A stretch of DNA of 64,000 nucleotides from JAISGQ01 sp045604155 (GTDB lineage Bacteria > Bacillota > Clostridia > Oscillospirales > Acutalibacteraceae), in assembly GCA_045604155.1 (NCBI GenBank), contig JAZUNN010000044.1, positions 7,556 through 71,555 on the forward strand, written 5' to 3'. How positions within the stretch are numbered: the first letter of the stretch is position 1; each line of letters begins with the position of its first letter. A program made the translations under genes and the position numbers. Below the pieces are notes generated by a model. The model was not told where the DNA came from. It ran no database searches and saw only the letters and a list, made by a program, of their open reading frames with translations. Shown here in pieces: positions 44,328 through 52,482 of this stretch.

Positions 44328-44330
44328 TAA

Positions 44331-44363
44331 TTAAGCACCGCACTGTTTTGTGCGGTGCTTTAA
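44331..44363 (+). terminator. Terminator of the pur operon
   Basis: Stem TTAAGCACCGCAC / GTGCGGTGCTTTAA with a 6-base loop; the T-run is short. Confidence 0.75.
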
Positions 44364-44403
44364 ATTAATAAAGTAAACATTTGATTAATTTTATTATTCC
44401 ATA

Positions 44404-44457
44404 TTGTTTATTTTATTATTTTATGATATATTTTTGTCAATAGGCGTGATAATACGC
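44404..44457 (+). promoter_or_regulatory. Promoter region and operator-like repeat ahead of the SPFH gene
   Basis: TTGTTT (44404-44409), 17 bases and TATATT (44427-44432) make a plausible sigma-A promoter. Downstream an inverted repeat GCGT-N6-ACGC (44444-44457), nearly extended by flanking TAG/CTA, lies between it and the ribosome site and could bind a regulator. Confidence 0.35.
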
Positions 44458-44484
44458 TAAATATAAAAAAGAGAGGGTTTATTT

Positions 44485-45804
44485 ATGGGTTTAATTAAAG
44501 CAGCACTTGGTGCAATAGGCGGTGTTTTCGCTGATCAGTGGAAGGAATTTTTCTATTGTGATGCTATTCCCAAGGATGTTCTTGTTGTAAGAGGCAAGAA
44601 GCAAACCAACGGCCGAACATCCAATACAAAGGGACATGATAATGTAATTTCCAATGGTTCAGGCATCTCTGTTGCAGACGGTCAGTGTATGATTATTGTC
44701 GAACAGGGTAAGGTTGTTGAAGTTTGCGCTGAGCCCGGTGAATTCACTTACGATAATACTCTTGCTCCCAGCATTTTTACCGGTAAGCTTGGCAAGGGTA
44801 TAATCGACACTTTCAAGCAGATCGGCAAGCGCTTTACCTATGGTGGCGATACAGGTGTTGATCAGAGAGTTTATTATTTCAACATCAAGGAAATCATCGA
44901 TAATAAGTTCGGTACAGCAAACCCCATTCCTTTCCGTGTTGTTGATAGAAACATAAACCTTGACATCGATGTATCCGTTCGCTGCAATGGTGTTTATTCC
45001 TACAAGATCGTTGACCCGATTCTTTTCTATACCAATGTCTGCGGTAATGTTACAGCAGACTATTCAAGAGAAGAAATTGATAATCAGCTCAAGACAGAAT
45101 TTGTAAGTGCACTTCAGCCTGCATTTGCAAAGATTTCCGAACTTGAGATCCGTCCCAATGCACTTCCTGCTCATGCAGAAGAGCTTTCTCAGGCAATGAA
45201 TGAAGCACTCACCAAGAAGTGGGGAGAGCTCCGTGGTCTTGCAGTTGTTTCTATTGCAATGAATCCCATTACCCTTCCCGAGGAAGATGCAGAACTCATC
45301 AAGCAGGCACAGCGCGTAGCTATGATGAAGGATCCCACCATGGCAGCTGCTACACTTGTTGGTGCTCAGGCAGATGCTATGACTGCTGCTGCATCCAACA
45401 GTGCAGGCGCTATGACCGGATTTATGGGCATGGGCTTTGCTCAGCAGCAGGGCGGCGGTATGAATGCTCAGAACCTTTATCAGATGGGCGCTCAGCAGGC
45501 TCAGAATGCAGCACCTGTTCAGGCTGCTGCTCCTAAGGCAGATAGCTGGACCTGCAGCTGTGGTGTTGCAAACGTTGGTAAGTTCTGCGTCGAATGCGGA
45601 AAAGGAAAACCTGCAGATGGTTGGACCTGTGACTGTGGAACAGTTAATAAGGGTAAGTTCTGCATGGAGTGCGGAAAGGCAAAGCCTGCAGGTGCACTGC
45701 TTTATAAGTGCGATAAGTGCGGCTGGGAGCCTGAGGATCCTAAGAATCCTCCCAAGTTCTGCCCTGAGTGCGGCGATCCTTTCAACGATAATGATGCAAA
45801 ATAA
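44485..45804 (+). CDS. SPFH/Band-7 (YdjI-like) protein with three C-terminal zinc ribbons
   Basis: A 439-residue cytoplasmic protein. The SPFH domain (about 15-275) starts with the YdjI/virion-core-type ADQWKEFFYCDAIPKDVLVVRG. A Met/Ala/Gln-rich flexible region (about 280-350) leads to three zinc ribbons: CSCG...CVECG (357-371), CDCG...CMECG (382-396) and CDKCG...CPECG (409-429). B. subtilis YdjI has the same fold and, with YdjG and YdjH, helps recruit PspA (YdjF) to stressed membrane. The next two genes here correspond to YdjG and YdjH. No membrane segment is visible, so membrane contact is presumably through partners. The ATG has GAGAGGG upstream. Assignment to this module is firm; the stress role is inferred. 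Confidence 0.88.
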   Translation: MGLIKAALGAIGGVFADQWKEFFYCDAIPKDVLVVRGKKQTNGRTSNTKGHDNVISNGSGISVADGQCMIIVEQGKVVEVCAEPGEFTYDNTLAPSIFTGKLGKGIIDTFKQIGKRFTYGGDTGVDQRVYYFNIKEIIDNKFGTANPIPFRVVDRNINLDIDVSVRCNGVYSYKIVDPILFYTNVCGNVTADYSREEIDNQLKTEFVSALQPAFAKISELEIRPNALPAHAEELSQAMNEALTKKWGELRGLAVVSIAMNPITLPEEDAELIKQAQRVAMMKDPTMAAATLVGAQADAMTAAASNSAGAMTGFMGMGFAQQQGGGMNAQNLYQMGAQQAQNAAPVQAAAPKADSWTCSCGVANVGKFCVECGKGKPADGWTCDCGTVNKGKFCMECGKAKPAGALLYKCDKCGWEPEDPKNPPKFCPECGDPFNDNDAK

Positions 45805-45841
45805 TCATTTCCTGATTTATTGGTTTTAGGAGGATGATATT

Positions 45842-46930
45842 TTGGCACAGCTGATACAGCATAAATGTCCAGCCTGCGGTGCTTCAATACAGTTTGACAG
45901 CGGTACACAGAAGATGTCATGCCCATACTGTGATTCCGAACTTGATGTTGCAGCACTGCTTTCAATGGACGAAGAACTTAATAATGATAATCAGGAATCT
46001 TCGATGGAGTGGGAAACCACTCCATCTGATTCATGGCATCCAGGAGAAACAGAGGGCATACGAATATATGTATGTCAGTCATGCGGCGGCGAGGTTATTG
46101 GAGATGAAACTCTTGCTTCCACCAAATGTCCTTACTGCGATAATAATGTTATAATGACGGGCCAGTTTCAGGGTGATCTCAGACCCGACTATGTGATTCC
46201 TTTCAAACTTTCAAAGGAAGATGCAATAGCAGGCCTTAAGAAACACGTTGAGGGCAAGAAACTTCTGCCCAAAATATTTAAGGATGAAAATCATATAGAA
46301 GAGATCAAAGGCATATATGTTCCCGTATGGCTTTTTGATGCAGATGTCGATGCGAATATAAGATATATAGCGACAAGAACCCATATGTGGTCTGACTCAA
46401 ATTACAACTATACTGAAACAAGCTATTTTTCCGTTACCCGTTTAGGCAGTATAGGCTTTGAAAATGTTCCTGTAGATGGTTCAACAAAATTTGACGATGA
46501 TGTTATGGAATCTCTTGAACCCTATGATTTCAGCGAAGCTGTTGATTTTCAGACTGCATATCTTTCCGGTTACCTTGCTGACCGTTATGATGTGGATTCT
46601 GATCAGAGCATCGCCAGAGCGAATGAGAGAATCAAAACAAGTACAGAAGATACATTCCGCAATACAGTAACAGGATATGTAACTGTCACCACTGACAGCA
46701 GTTCTATCAATCTTTCAAATTCCCAGTGCAAGTATGCTCTTTATCCCGTCTGGATTCTCAATACAAAATGGGAAGATAAGAACTATATCTTTGCAATGAA
46801 TGGTCAGACAGGTAAATTTGTCGGTGATCTTCCTTATGACAAGAAGAAGTACTGGCTGTACTTTGCTTTGATTGCAGGCGGAATTGCTGCAGCGATACTT
46901 ATAATCGCCCTGCTGTTATTCTTTTTGTAA
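45842..46930 (+). CDS. Zinc-ribbon membrane protein, YdjG-like
   Basis: A 362-residue protein beginning at TTG with AGGAGG 8 bases before it. Two zinc ribbons lie at the N-terminus (C9, C12, C27, C30 and C78, C81, C96, C99), separated by an acidic linker. The middle region (about 115-330) is a beta-rich domain with YVIPFKLSKEDAI and GIYVPVWLFDADV, typical of TFIIB-zinc-ribbon-annotated membrane proteins. A single C-terminal membrane segment (about 340-361) anchors it. It corresponds to B. subtilis YdjG, which sits in the membrane and binds PspA with YdjH. Both flanking genes are on the same strand with gaps of 37 and 12 bases. Confidence 0.85.
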   Translation: MAQLIQHKCPACGASIQFDSGTQKMSCPYCDSELDVAALLSMDEELNNDNQESSMEWETTPSDSWHPGETEGIRIYVCQSCGGEVIGDETLASTKCPYCDNNVIMTGQFQGDLRPDYVIPFKLSKEDAIAGLKKHVEGKKLLPKIFKDENHIEEIKGIYVPVWLFDADVDANIRYIATRTHMWSDSNYNYTETSYFSVTRLGSIGFENVPVDGSTKFDDDVMESLEPYDFSEAVDFQTAYLSGYLADRYDVDSDQSIARANERIKTSTEDTFRNTVTGYVTVTTDSSSINLSNSQCKYALYPVWILNTKWEDKNYIFAMNGQTGKFVGDLPYDKKKYWLYFALIAGGIAAAILIIALLLFFL

Positions 46931-46942
46931 GGAGGGCTGAAT

Positions 46943-48136
46943 ATGAAAAGATTTATTGCTTTGTTTTTTGCCCTTTTACTCTGCATAACACCTGTAATAG
47001 GAGCTTCTGCATCTGAAATTTCGGAAACGGATATCAACATCACATACATATCAGATGAACTGGATTTACTTTCTCCTGAAGGAGAGATAAGTCTGACTGA
47101 TATGATTCTTGATATAAAGGATTTATACGGTTGTGATGTTGGTGTCTATACAGTCGATGTCAGCGATGTCAGTTTTTCCGATATGTATGTTTTCGAGTAT
47201 GCCGATAGTCATTATATAAATGCAGGTTTTTCAAATGATGGAATACTTCTGATGATTTATTCAGATGGCGAAGAGCTTGGTTCTTATATAAAAACATCAG
47301 GAGAAGTTGCAACCGTAATTTCTGATCTTGATCTTAATATAATTTACAGCAATTACGAAAGCTATCTGTTTGAGGGTTACTATTTCGAAGCTGTGAAATC
47401 CTATATTGAAGATTGCACAATGGAATTTCAGCGTCATAATGCTGATTTTTCAGTGAATGAGCCTGTATATATCAAAGATGACGCCAATATTCTTACGGAT
47501 TCGGAAGAAGCATCTCTCAAGGAAGATATACTTGCCATCAAGGAAGAATACCAGTGTGATGTTGCATTTTATTCTGTTGATTTCGGCTCAGCAAGCATCA
47601 GCGATTATGATGCACAGTGCCATGCCGAGGAGCATTATTCTATCAGTGGTCTGTCTTCTGACGGTATACTTCTTATGATTTTCTTTGCAGGAAATGGAAA
47701 TGGTACAAGAATGGTCACTTCCGGCGAATGCGTCGATATGTTTACCGACGATGATTTTATCAATATCGAGGATAACTACTACGATTATCTTGCTGATGGC
47801 AGATATTATAAAGCTGTTGAGTCTTTTATATCTGATAGTAAGTATGAAATCCACGATTTCAGAAGCTTCGACGGAATATGGTGTTTTATTGCGCCTGCAA
47901 TAGGTGCTGTTGCATCGTTCTTCTCTGTCGGTAAAATGAAGAACGACCTTAAATCTGTTCGCTCCAAGCCCAATGCATCTGACTATGCAAAGTCAGGCAG
48001 CATGAACGTAACAAGATCCAACGATGTATTTCTGTACAGACGTGTTACACGTACTGCAAGACCTAAGGATACTTCTTCCGGTCGTTCCGGAGGCGGCGGA
48101 GGATCTTTTGGCGGACACAGCGGCAGAAGATTTTAA
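46943..48136 (+). CDS. TPM-domain membrane protein with tandem TPM domains, YdjH-like
   Basis: A 397-residue exported protein: signal peptide (1-23), two consecutive TPM domains (about 40-158 and 182-300) and a membrane segment (about 311-329). A basic cytoplasmic tail ends in a glycine-rich GGGGGSFGGHSG motif typical of TPM proteins. The two halves are clearly duplicated: each has DI..I.. Y.CDV..Y.VD, then an SNDGILLMI/SSDGILLMI strand and an (F/Y)...AV.S.I.D segment. YdjH of B. subtilis has one TPM domain, so the duplication is unusual. Ribosome site AAGGAGG; terminator just after the stop. Role as the external arm of an SPFH/zinc-ribbon membrane complex is inferred. Confidence 0.85.
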   Translation: MKRFIALFFALLLCITPVIGASASEISETDINITYISDELDLLSPEGEISLTDMILDIKDLYGCDVGVYTVDVSDVSFSDMYVFEYADSHYINAGFSNDGILLMIYSDGEELGSYIKTSGEVATVISDLDLNIIYSNYESYLFEGYYFEAVKSYIEDCTMEFQRHNADFSVNEPVYIKDDANILTDSEEASLKEDILAIKEEYQCDVAFYSVDFGSASISDYDAQCHAEEHYSISGLSSDGILLMIFFAGNGNGTRMVTSGECVDMFTDDDFINIEDNYYDYLADGRYYKAVESFISDSKYEIHDFRSFDGIWCFIAPAIGAVASFFSVGKMKNDLKSVRSKPNASDYAKSGSMNVTRSNDVFLYRRVTRTARPKDTSSGRSGGGGGSFGGHSGRRF

Positions 48137-48142
48137 ATTTTA

Positions 48143-48172
48143 ACAGCGACAGGAAACTGTCGCTGTATTTTT
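48143..48172 (+). terminator. Terminator of the YdjI/YdjG/YdjH-like operon
   Basis: Perfect stem ACAGCGACAG / CTGTCGCTGT with a GAAA loop, followed by ATTTTTTATTTT. Confidence 0.9.
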
Positions 48173-48178
48173 TATTTT

Positions 48179-48208
48179 GCACCAAATTGAAATTCTGATC
48201 ATATAATT
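48179..48208 (+). promoter_or_regulatory. Possible sigma-K-type promoter ahead of the Cys-rich gene
   Basis: GCACC (48179-48183) followed after 16 bases by CATATAATT (48200-48208) resembles the mother-cell sigma-K pattern (GCAC ... CATAnnnTA) with one mismatch in the -10. The same bases contain TATAAT, but no sigma-A -35 lies at a usable distance. Speculative. Confidence 0.25.
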
Positions 48209-48301
48209 GTAGTGAATCGTTTATACAAATCCCAAAGAATGGGACAGTATTTCCGATTAAAGATCTTATGCCATATACTGGCAGACACAGGAGGCTATAT
48301 C

Positions 48302-49123
48302 ATGACAGAATGCAAGCATAATAATGCTGCAGAAGCAATCAGAAGCGATTGCTTCAAGGAAGCGGTTTGCATCAATGCAGGCAGAATCTATGATTCGTGT
48401 CGTGACCGTGAATGTCTTGAGAATGTAAGAGTCTGGTTCTGTGAGCGTGATCAGGAAATTGTTGATAATGCTCTGGGCGTCAGACTTAAAAATGCTGAAG
48501 TGATAAATGTTGTTATTGATACAGAACCGGTTCAGTTTAACCGTGGATATTACTCTGTTAATCTGAATATTTATCTGTGCGTGACAGTGGATGTTACAGT
48601 GTCGCCTATAAGTCCTCCCTGCGAAATTAAGGGTATGTGTGTTTACAACAAGAAGGCAGTTCTTTTCGGAAGTGAAGGAAGCGTCAAAGTCTTCAGTTCT
48701 GATTTTGTATATGACGATGACGATGTACAGAGTCTTCCTTCCGGAAATCTTCCGAAGGCTACCGTCAGCATTGCAGAACCTGTTTCGCTGGGTGCAAGAA
48801 TTACAACAGTCTGTGAACCCTGCTGCTGTCCCTGCTGTATTCCCAAATGTGTAAGCAGAAGATTCGGCGGAAGTTTCTGTACCTGCGGAACAAAAGCAAT
48901 AGAAGTGACAATAGGTCTTTTTATGATTATTCAGCTTGAGCGAGAAGTTCAGATGCTTATTCCTGTATATGATTTTTGTATGCCCGAAAAGGTCTGTGTT
49001 GACTCAAAAGAGGATAAACCCTGTGAAATGTTTGGCAGGATGAGATTCCCGACAAATGAATTCTTCCCGCCTAAGGCAGGGGATATGTGCTTCGATAAAT
49101 CAAAGCATTGCAAATGTAACTGA
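48302..49123 (+). CDS. Cysteine-rich protein of unknown function
   Basis: Not assigned to a named family. The 273-residue protein has about 24 cysteines, including EPCCCPCCIPKC in the middle and a C-terminal HCKCN. It has no signal peptide or membrane segment. The N-terminal block EAVCINAGRIYDSCRDRECLENVRVWF looks like a conserved module of clostridial hypothetical proteins. ATG 48302 has AGGAGG 8 bases before it; the frame is open 90 bases further upstream, but without a ribosome site. The cysteine content, a possible sigma-K promoter and isolation between two terminators would fit a spore-coat or cross-linked structural protein. A metal-binding protein is an equal alternative. Confidence 0.7.
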   Translation: MTECKHNNAAEAIRSDCFKEAVCINAGRIYDSCRDRECLENVRVWFCERDQEIVDNALGVRLKNAEVINVVIDTEPVQFNRGYYSVNLNIYLCVTVDVTVSPISPPCEIKGMCVYNKKAVLFGSEGSVKVFSSDFVYDDDDVQSLPSGNLPKATVSIAEPVSLGARITTVCEPCCCPCCIPKCVSRRFGGSFCTCGTKAIEVTIGLFMIIQLEREVQMLIPVYDFCMPEKVCVDSKEDKPCEMFGRMRFPTNEFFPPKAGDMCFDKSKHCKCN

Positions 49124-49130
49124 TTATCTG

Positions 49131-49160
49131 CATACAGACCGCTTCAGGGCGGTCTGTATG
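49131..49160 (+). terminator. Terminator after the Cys-rich gene
   Basis: A perfect 12-base-pair stem CATACAGACCGC / GCGGTCTGTATG with a 6-base loop, followed by TGTTT. Confidence 0.78.
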
Positions 49161-49173
49161 TGTTTAAAAACAG

Positions 49174-49202
49174 TTGACAAAACAGGTGATTGAAGATATA
49201 AT
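49174..49202 (+). promoter_or_regulatory. Consensus sigma-A promoter of the alaS leader
   Basis: TTGACA (49174-49179), exactly 17 bases and TATAAT (49197-49202): a perfect match to consensus, the strongest promoter seen in the window. Transcription would start near 49209. Confidence 0.85.
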
Positions 49203-49214
49203 TTATCAGTAAAT

Positions 49215-49451
49215 ATTCAAAGCACTAATGAACCGAGTCAATGCAATAAACCGTTACAGAGAGCGTACGGATGCTGTAAGATACGCACGGTTTGAATTGG
49301 CAGCCAGTTCAGTGACCGAAGGTCGGTGCCATATCGAGGAGATATGCGTATGCTCTGCGTTAAAGAGCACAAAAGTTGGCGTCTTTTGGCGCAATTTGGG
49401 TGGTACCGCGGTTCTTCCGTCCCATATGCAGGGGATAGAAGAACCTTTTTT
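49215..49451 (+). promoter_or_regulatory. T-box riboswitch controlling alaS
   Basis: Leader RNA that senses uncharged tRNA-Ala. Stem I has the AG-bag AGAGAG (49258-49263), the apical loop GGATGCTGTAAGA (49269-49281) and a stem AAACCGT/ACGGTTT. The candidate specifier loop holds GCA GCC (49300-49305), both Ala codons, so the specificity fits even though the exact triplet is ambiguous. The antiterminator T-box TGGGTGGTACCGCG is at 49397-49410. The competing terminator pairs GGTTCTTC (49410-49417) with GAAGAACC (49438-49445), followed by T6. With uncharged tRNA bound, the antiterminator forms and alaS is transcribed. This accounts for the 355-base gap ahead of alaS. Confidence 0.93.
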
Positions 49452-49478
49452 ACATTTATCTGAAAGGAAATGTTAGCA

Positions 49479-52109
49479 ATGGAATGGACAGGCCTTAATG
49501 AACTTCGTGAAAAGTATCTTGCTTTTTTTGAGAGCAAGGGACATCTCAGACTTCCCAGCTTTTCGCTGATACCTCAGAATGACAACAGCCTCCTGCTTAT
49601 CAACGCAGGTATGGCACCTATGAAGAAGTATTTTACAGGCGAAATAACTCCCCCCAGAAAGAGAGTAACAACCTGTCAGAAGTGCATCCGCACTCCTGAC
49701 ATCGAGCGAGTCGGTATTACTGCTCGTCACGGTACATATTTTGAAATGCTCGGTAACTTCTCTTTCGGTGATTATTTCAAGAGAGAAGCTATAAACTGGG
49801 CATGGGAATTCTTTACCGTCACCCTTGAAATACCCAAAGAGCTTCTTCACATCTCTGTCTACGAACAGGACGATGAGGCTTACGATATCTGGACAAAGGA
49901 AGTCGGCGTAGATCCTTCTCATATGGTTCGTATGGGCAAGGAAGACAACTTCTGGGAGCATGGCTCCGGTCCCTGCGGTCCCTGCTCTGAGATCTATTTC
50001 GATCGTGGAGAAAAGTACGGCTGCGGCAAGCCTGACTGTAAGGTTGGTTGTGACTGCGACAGATATGTTGAGGTATGGAACAACGTATTTACCCAGTTTG
50101 ATTCTGACGGCAAGGGCACCTATACTCCGCTGCCCAATCCCAACATCGACACAGGTATGGGTCTTGAAAGACTCGCATGCGTCATGCAGGGTGTTGACAA
50201 TCTGTTCCTTGTTGATACCGTTCAGAACATCATGAAGCATATCATCAGCATTGCAGGTGTTGAGTACGGCAAGGACGAGAAGAAGGATATTTCCCTTCGT
50301 GTTATCACTGACCACGTTCGTTCAACTACATTCATGATCGGTGACGGCGTTATGCCCGCAAACAACGGCAGAGGGTATGTTCTCCGCAGACTTCTCAGAA
50401 GAGCTGCACGTCACGGCAGACTTCTCGGTGTTACACGCACCTTCCTTTCTGAGGTCGCCGACACCGTTATCAATGAAAATCTCACTGCTTATCCCGAACT
50501 TTCCGAGAAGCGTGACTTTATAAAGAAGGTCATCAAGAACGAGGAAGAAAGCTTTGCAAAGACCATCGATCAGGGTATGCAGATTCTTGAAAGCTTTATT
50601 GAAGGAAACGAGGGCAAGGCACTTTCCGGCGAAGATGCATTCAAGCTTCAGGATACCTACGGATTCCCCATTGACCTGACTGTTGAAATCCTTGCTGACA
50701 AGGGCGTTGAGGTCGATGTTGAAGGCTTCAGAGAGATTTATAATAAGTACCGTGCAGATACCCGTTCCAAGAGAAAGAACGCTGGCGAAGAAGCATGGGA
50801 AGGCGAAGCTGATCCCTTCTTTGGCGTAAAGGCAACCAAGTTTGTCGGATACAAGAACAACGAGTGCGATGCAAAGGTTCTGGCAGTTGTTGCAGGTGGT
50901 CAGAAAGTTAAGAGTGCAGGCGAGGGAGAGGAAGTTCTCATCGCACTTGCTAAGACTCCTTTCTACGCTGAAAGCGGCGGACAGATCGGTGATACAGGCG
51001 TTCTTGAGACAGCTGGTGCTACTGTTGAAGTAAAGGATACCACCAAGAATCACAATGGTATCTTTATCCACAAGGCTGTTGTTGCAAGCGGCGAAATCAA
51101 CGAAGGTGACACTGTCAGCGCTAAGATTGATGTTCTCCGCCGTGATGCTATTCGCAGAAACCACACTGCAGCTCATCTGCTTCAGGCAGCTCTGAGAAAG
51201 GTTCTCGGCACCCATGTTGAGCAGGCTGGTTCCATGGTCAGCGATAAGGTCGTACGTTTTGACTTTACTCATTTCTCTGCTATGACTGCTGAAGAAATCG
51301 CACTTGTCGAGCAGTATGTAAATGAAGAAATAATGAAGGCTGAAAAGGTTGATAACCGCGAAATGCCTATTGACGAAGCAAAGGCTATGGGCGCAATGGC
51401 ACTGTTCGGCGAGAAGTACGGCGACAAGGTAAGAGTTGTCAAGGCAGGCGACTTCTCCATTGAGCTCTGCGGCGGTACTCACTGCGATAACACTGCTAAG
51501 CTTGGCCTCTTCAAGATTAAGAGCGAATCCTCTGTTGCTTCAGGTATCCGCAGAATCGAAGGTGTTACAGGTCAGGGCGTACTTAATATGCTTGCTGACT
51601 CTCTCAATACTATCAACCAAGCAAGTGCTGCAATGAAGCTTACAAATACCGCAGATCTTGTTCGCCGCAGCACTCAGCTTGTAACAGAGCTTAAGGAGAA
51701 GGACAGAGAGATTGAGAAGCTTTCTGCAAAGATTGCTGAGATAGAAGTCGGTTCCATGGCTGCAAATGCTCAGGAGCTCAATGGTGTATCTCTTATCGTC
51801 AATAAGCTCGGCGCTGTTGATGCAGGCGAGATGCGCAAGATGGGCGACGTTATCCGTGATGCAAATCCCTCTGCAATTGCTGTATTTGCTGCTGTGAACG
51901 GTGAAAAGGCTACTCTGTTTGTATCTGTCGGTAAGGACGCACAGGCAAAGGGTGCTCATGCAGGCAACATTGTAAAGGCTATTGCTCAGATCACAGGCGG
52001 CAACGGCGGCGGTAAGCCCGACGCTGCTATGGCAGGTGCAAAGGATCTTTCTAAGCTTGATGAAGCACTTAAGCAGGCAAAGGAAATTGTACTTTCTATC
52101 GTCAAATAA
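49479..52109 (+). CDS. alaS: Alanyl-tRNA synthetase
   Basis: Charges tRNA-Ala. The class II catalytic domain starts at LNELREKYLAFFESKGH and contains RTPDIERVG, ARHGTYFEMLGNFSFGDYFK and EIYFDRG. The editing domain has HTAAHLLQAALRKVLG (near 560) and CGGTHC (near 663), with all zinc ligands. The C-Ala domain ends with TGGNGGGKPDAAMAGAKD. ATG 49470 is in frame but abuts the AAAGGAA site; ATG 49479 is better spaced and gives 876 residues. Preceded by a T-box and perfect promoter. HIT, phosphoribosyltransferase and comEC genes follow on the same strand with short gaps. Codon bias is strong. Confidence 0.97.
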   Translation: MEWTGLNELREKYLAFFESKGHLRLPSFSLIPQNDNSLLLINAGMAPMKKYFTGEITPPRKRVTTCQKCIRTPDIERVGITARHGTYFEMLGNFSFGDYFKREAINWAWEFFTVTLEIPKELLHISVYEQDDEAYDIWTKEVGVDPSHMVRMGKEDNFWEHGSGPCGPCSEIYFDRGEKYGCGKPDCKVGCDCDRYVEVWNNVFTQFDSDGKGTYTPLPNPNIDTGMGLERLACVMQGVDNLFLVDTVQNIMKHIISIAGVEYGKDEKKDISLRVITDHVRSTTFMIGDGVMPANNGRGYVLRRLLRRAARHGRLLGVTRTFLSEVADTVINENLTAYPELSEKRDFIKKVIKNEEESFAKTIDQGMQILESFIEGNEGKALSGEDAFKLQDTYGFPIDLTVEILADKGVEVDVEGFREIYNKYRADTRSKRKNAGEEAWEGEADPFFGVKATKFVGYKNNECDAKVLAVVAGGQKVKSAGEGEEVLIALAKTPFYAESGGQIGDTGVLETAGATVEVKDTTKNHNGIFIHKAVVASGEINEGDTVSAKIDVLRRDAIRRNHTAAHLLQAALRKVLGTHVEQAGSMVSDKVVRFDFTHFSAMTAEEIALVEQYVNEEIMKAEKVDNREMPIDEAKAMGAMALFGEKYGDKVRVVKAGDFSIELCGGTHCDNTAKLGLFKIKSESSVASGIRRIEGVTGQGVLNMLADSLNTINQASAAMKLTNTADLVRRSTQLVTELKEKDREIEKLSAKIAEIEVGSMAANAQELNGVSLIVNKLGAVDAGEMRKMGDVIRDANPSAIAVFAAVNGEKATLFVSVGKDAQAKGAHAGNIVKAIAQITGGNGGGKPDAAMAGAKDLSKLDEALKQAKEIVLSIVK

Positions 52110-52124
52110 GAAAGGATGAATATA

Positions 52125-52463
52125 ATGGATTGTTTGTTCTGTAAGATAATTGCAGGTGAAATTCCTTCTGTAAAGCTTTATGAAGACGAACTTGTTTATG
52201 CATTTGAGGACATCAGCCCTCAGGCACCTGTTCACTTCCTTATTGTTCCTAAGGTACATATTAAATCCGCAGATGAGCTGACTGATGAAAACAGCGGTTT
52301 TATCGGTCATATCTATGCTGTTGCTGCTAAGATATGCAAGGAAAAAGGTCTTACAAACGGCTATCGAATCGTCAATAACTGCGGTGAGGACGGCGGACAG
52401 ACCGTTGGTCATCTCCATTTCCATGTTCTCGGCGGCAGACTTCTTGCATGGCCTCCGGGATAG
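52125..52463 (+). CDS. HIT-family nucleotide-binding protein (HinT-like)
   Basis: Small purine-nucleoside phosphoramidase of the histidine-triad family. CLFCKIIAGEIP at the N-terminus and the triad GHLHFHVLGG near residues 93-102 are diagnostic. The 112-residue length matches HinT. ATG 52116 is in frame, but the AAAGGA site fits ATG 52125. It follows alaS by 15 bases. HinT can hydrolyse aminoacyl-adenylates, which fits its place behind an aminoacyl-tRNA synthetase, but a specific link is inference. Confidence 0.93.
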   Translation: MDCLFCKIIAGEIPSVKLYEDELVYAFEDISPQAPVHFLIVPKVHIKSADELTDENSGFIGHIYAVAAKICKEKGLTNGYRIVNNCGEDGGQTVGHLHFHVLGGRLLAWPPG

Positions 52464-52482
52464 TAGATAAAGAGGTGCTGAT

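Noticed and set aside
48187..48207. TTGAAA and TATAAT ahead of the Cys-rich gene as a sigma-A promoter
   Set aside because: The two boxes are only 9 bases apart, which is not functional spacing.
50322..51482. 386-codon antisense open frame inside alaS
   Set aside because: Shadow of alaS; the sense strand contains every AlaRS motif across this stretch.
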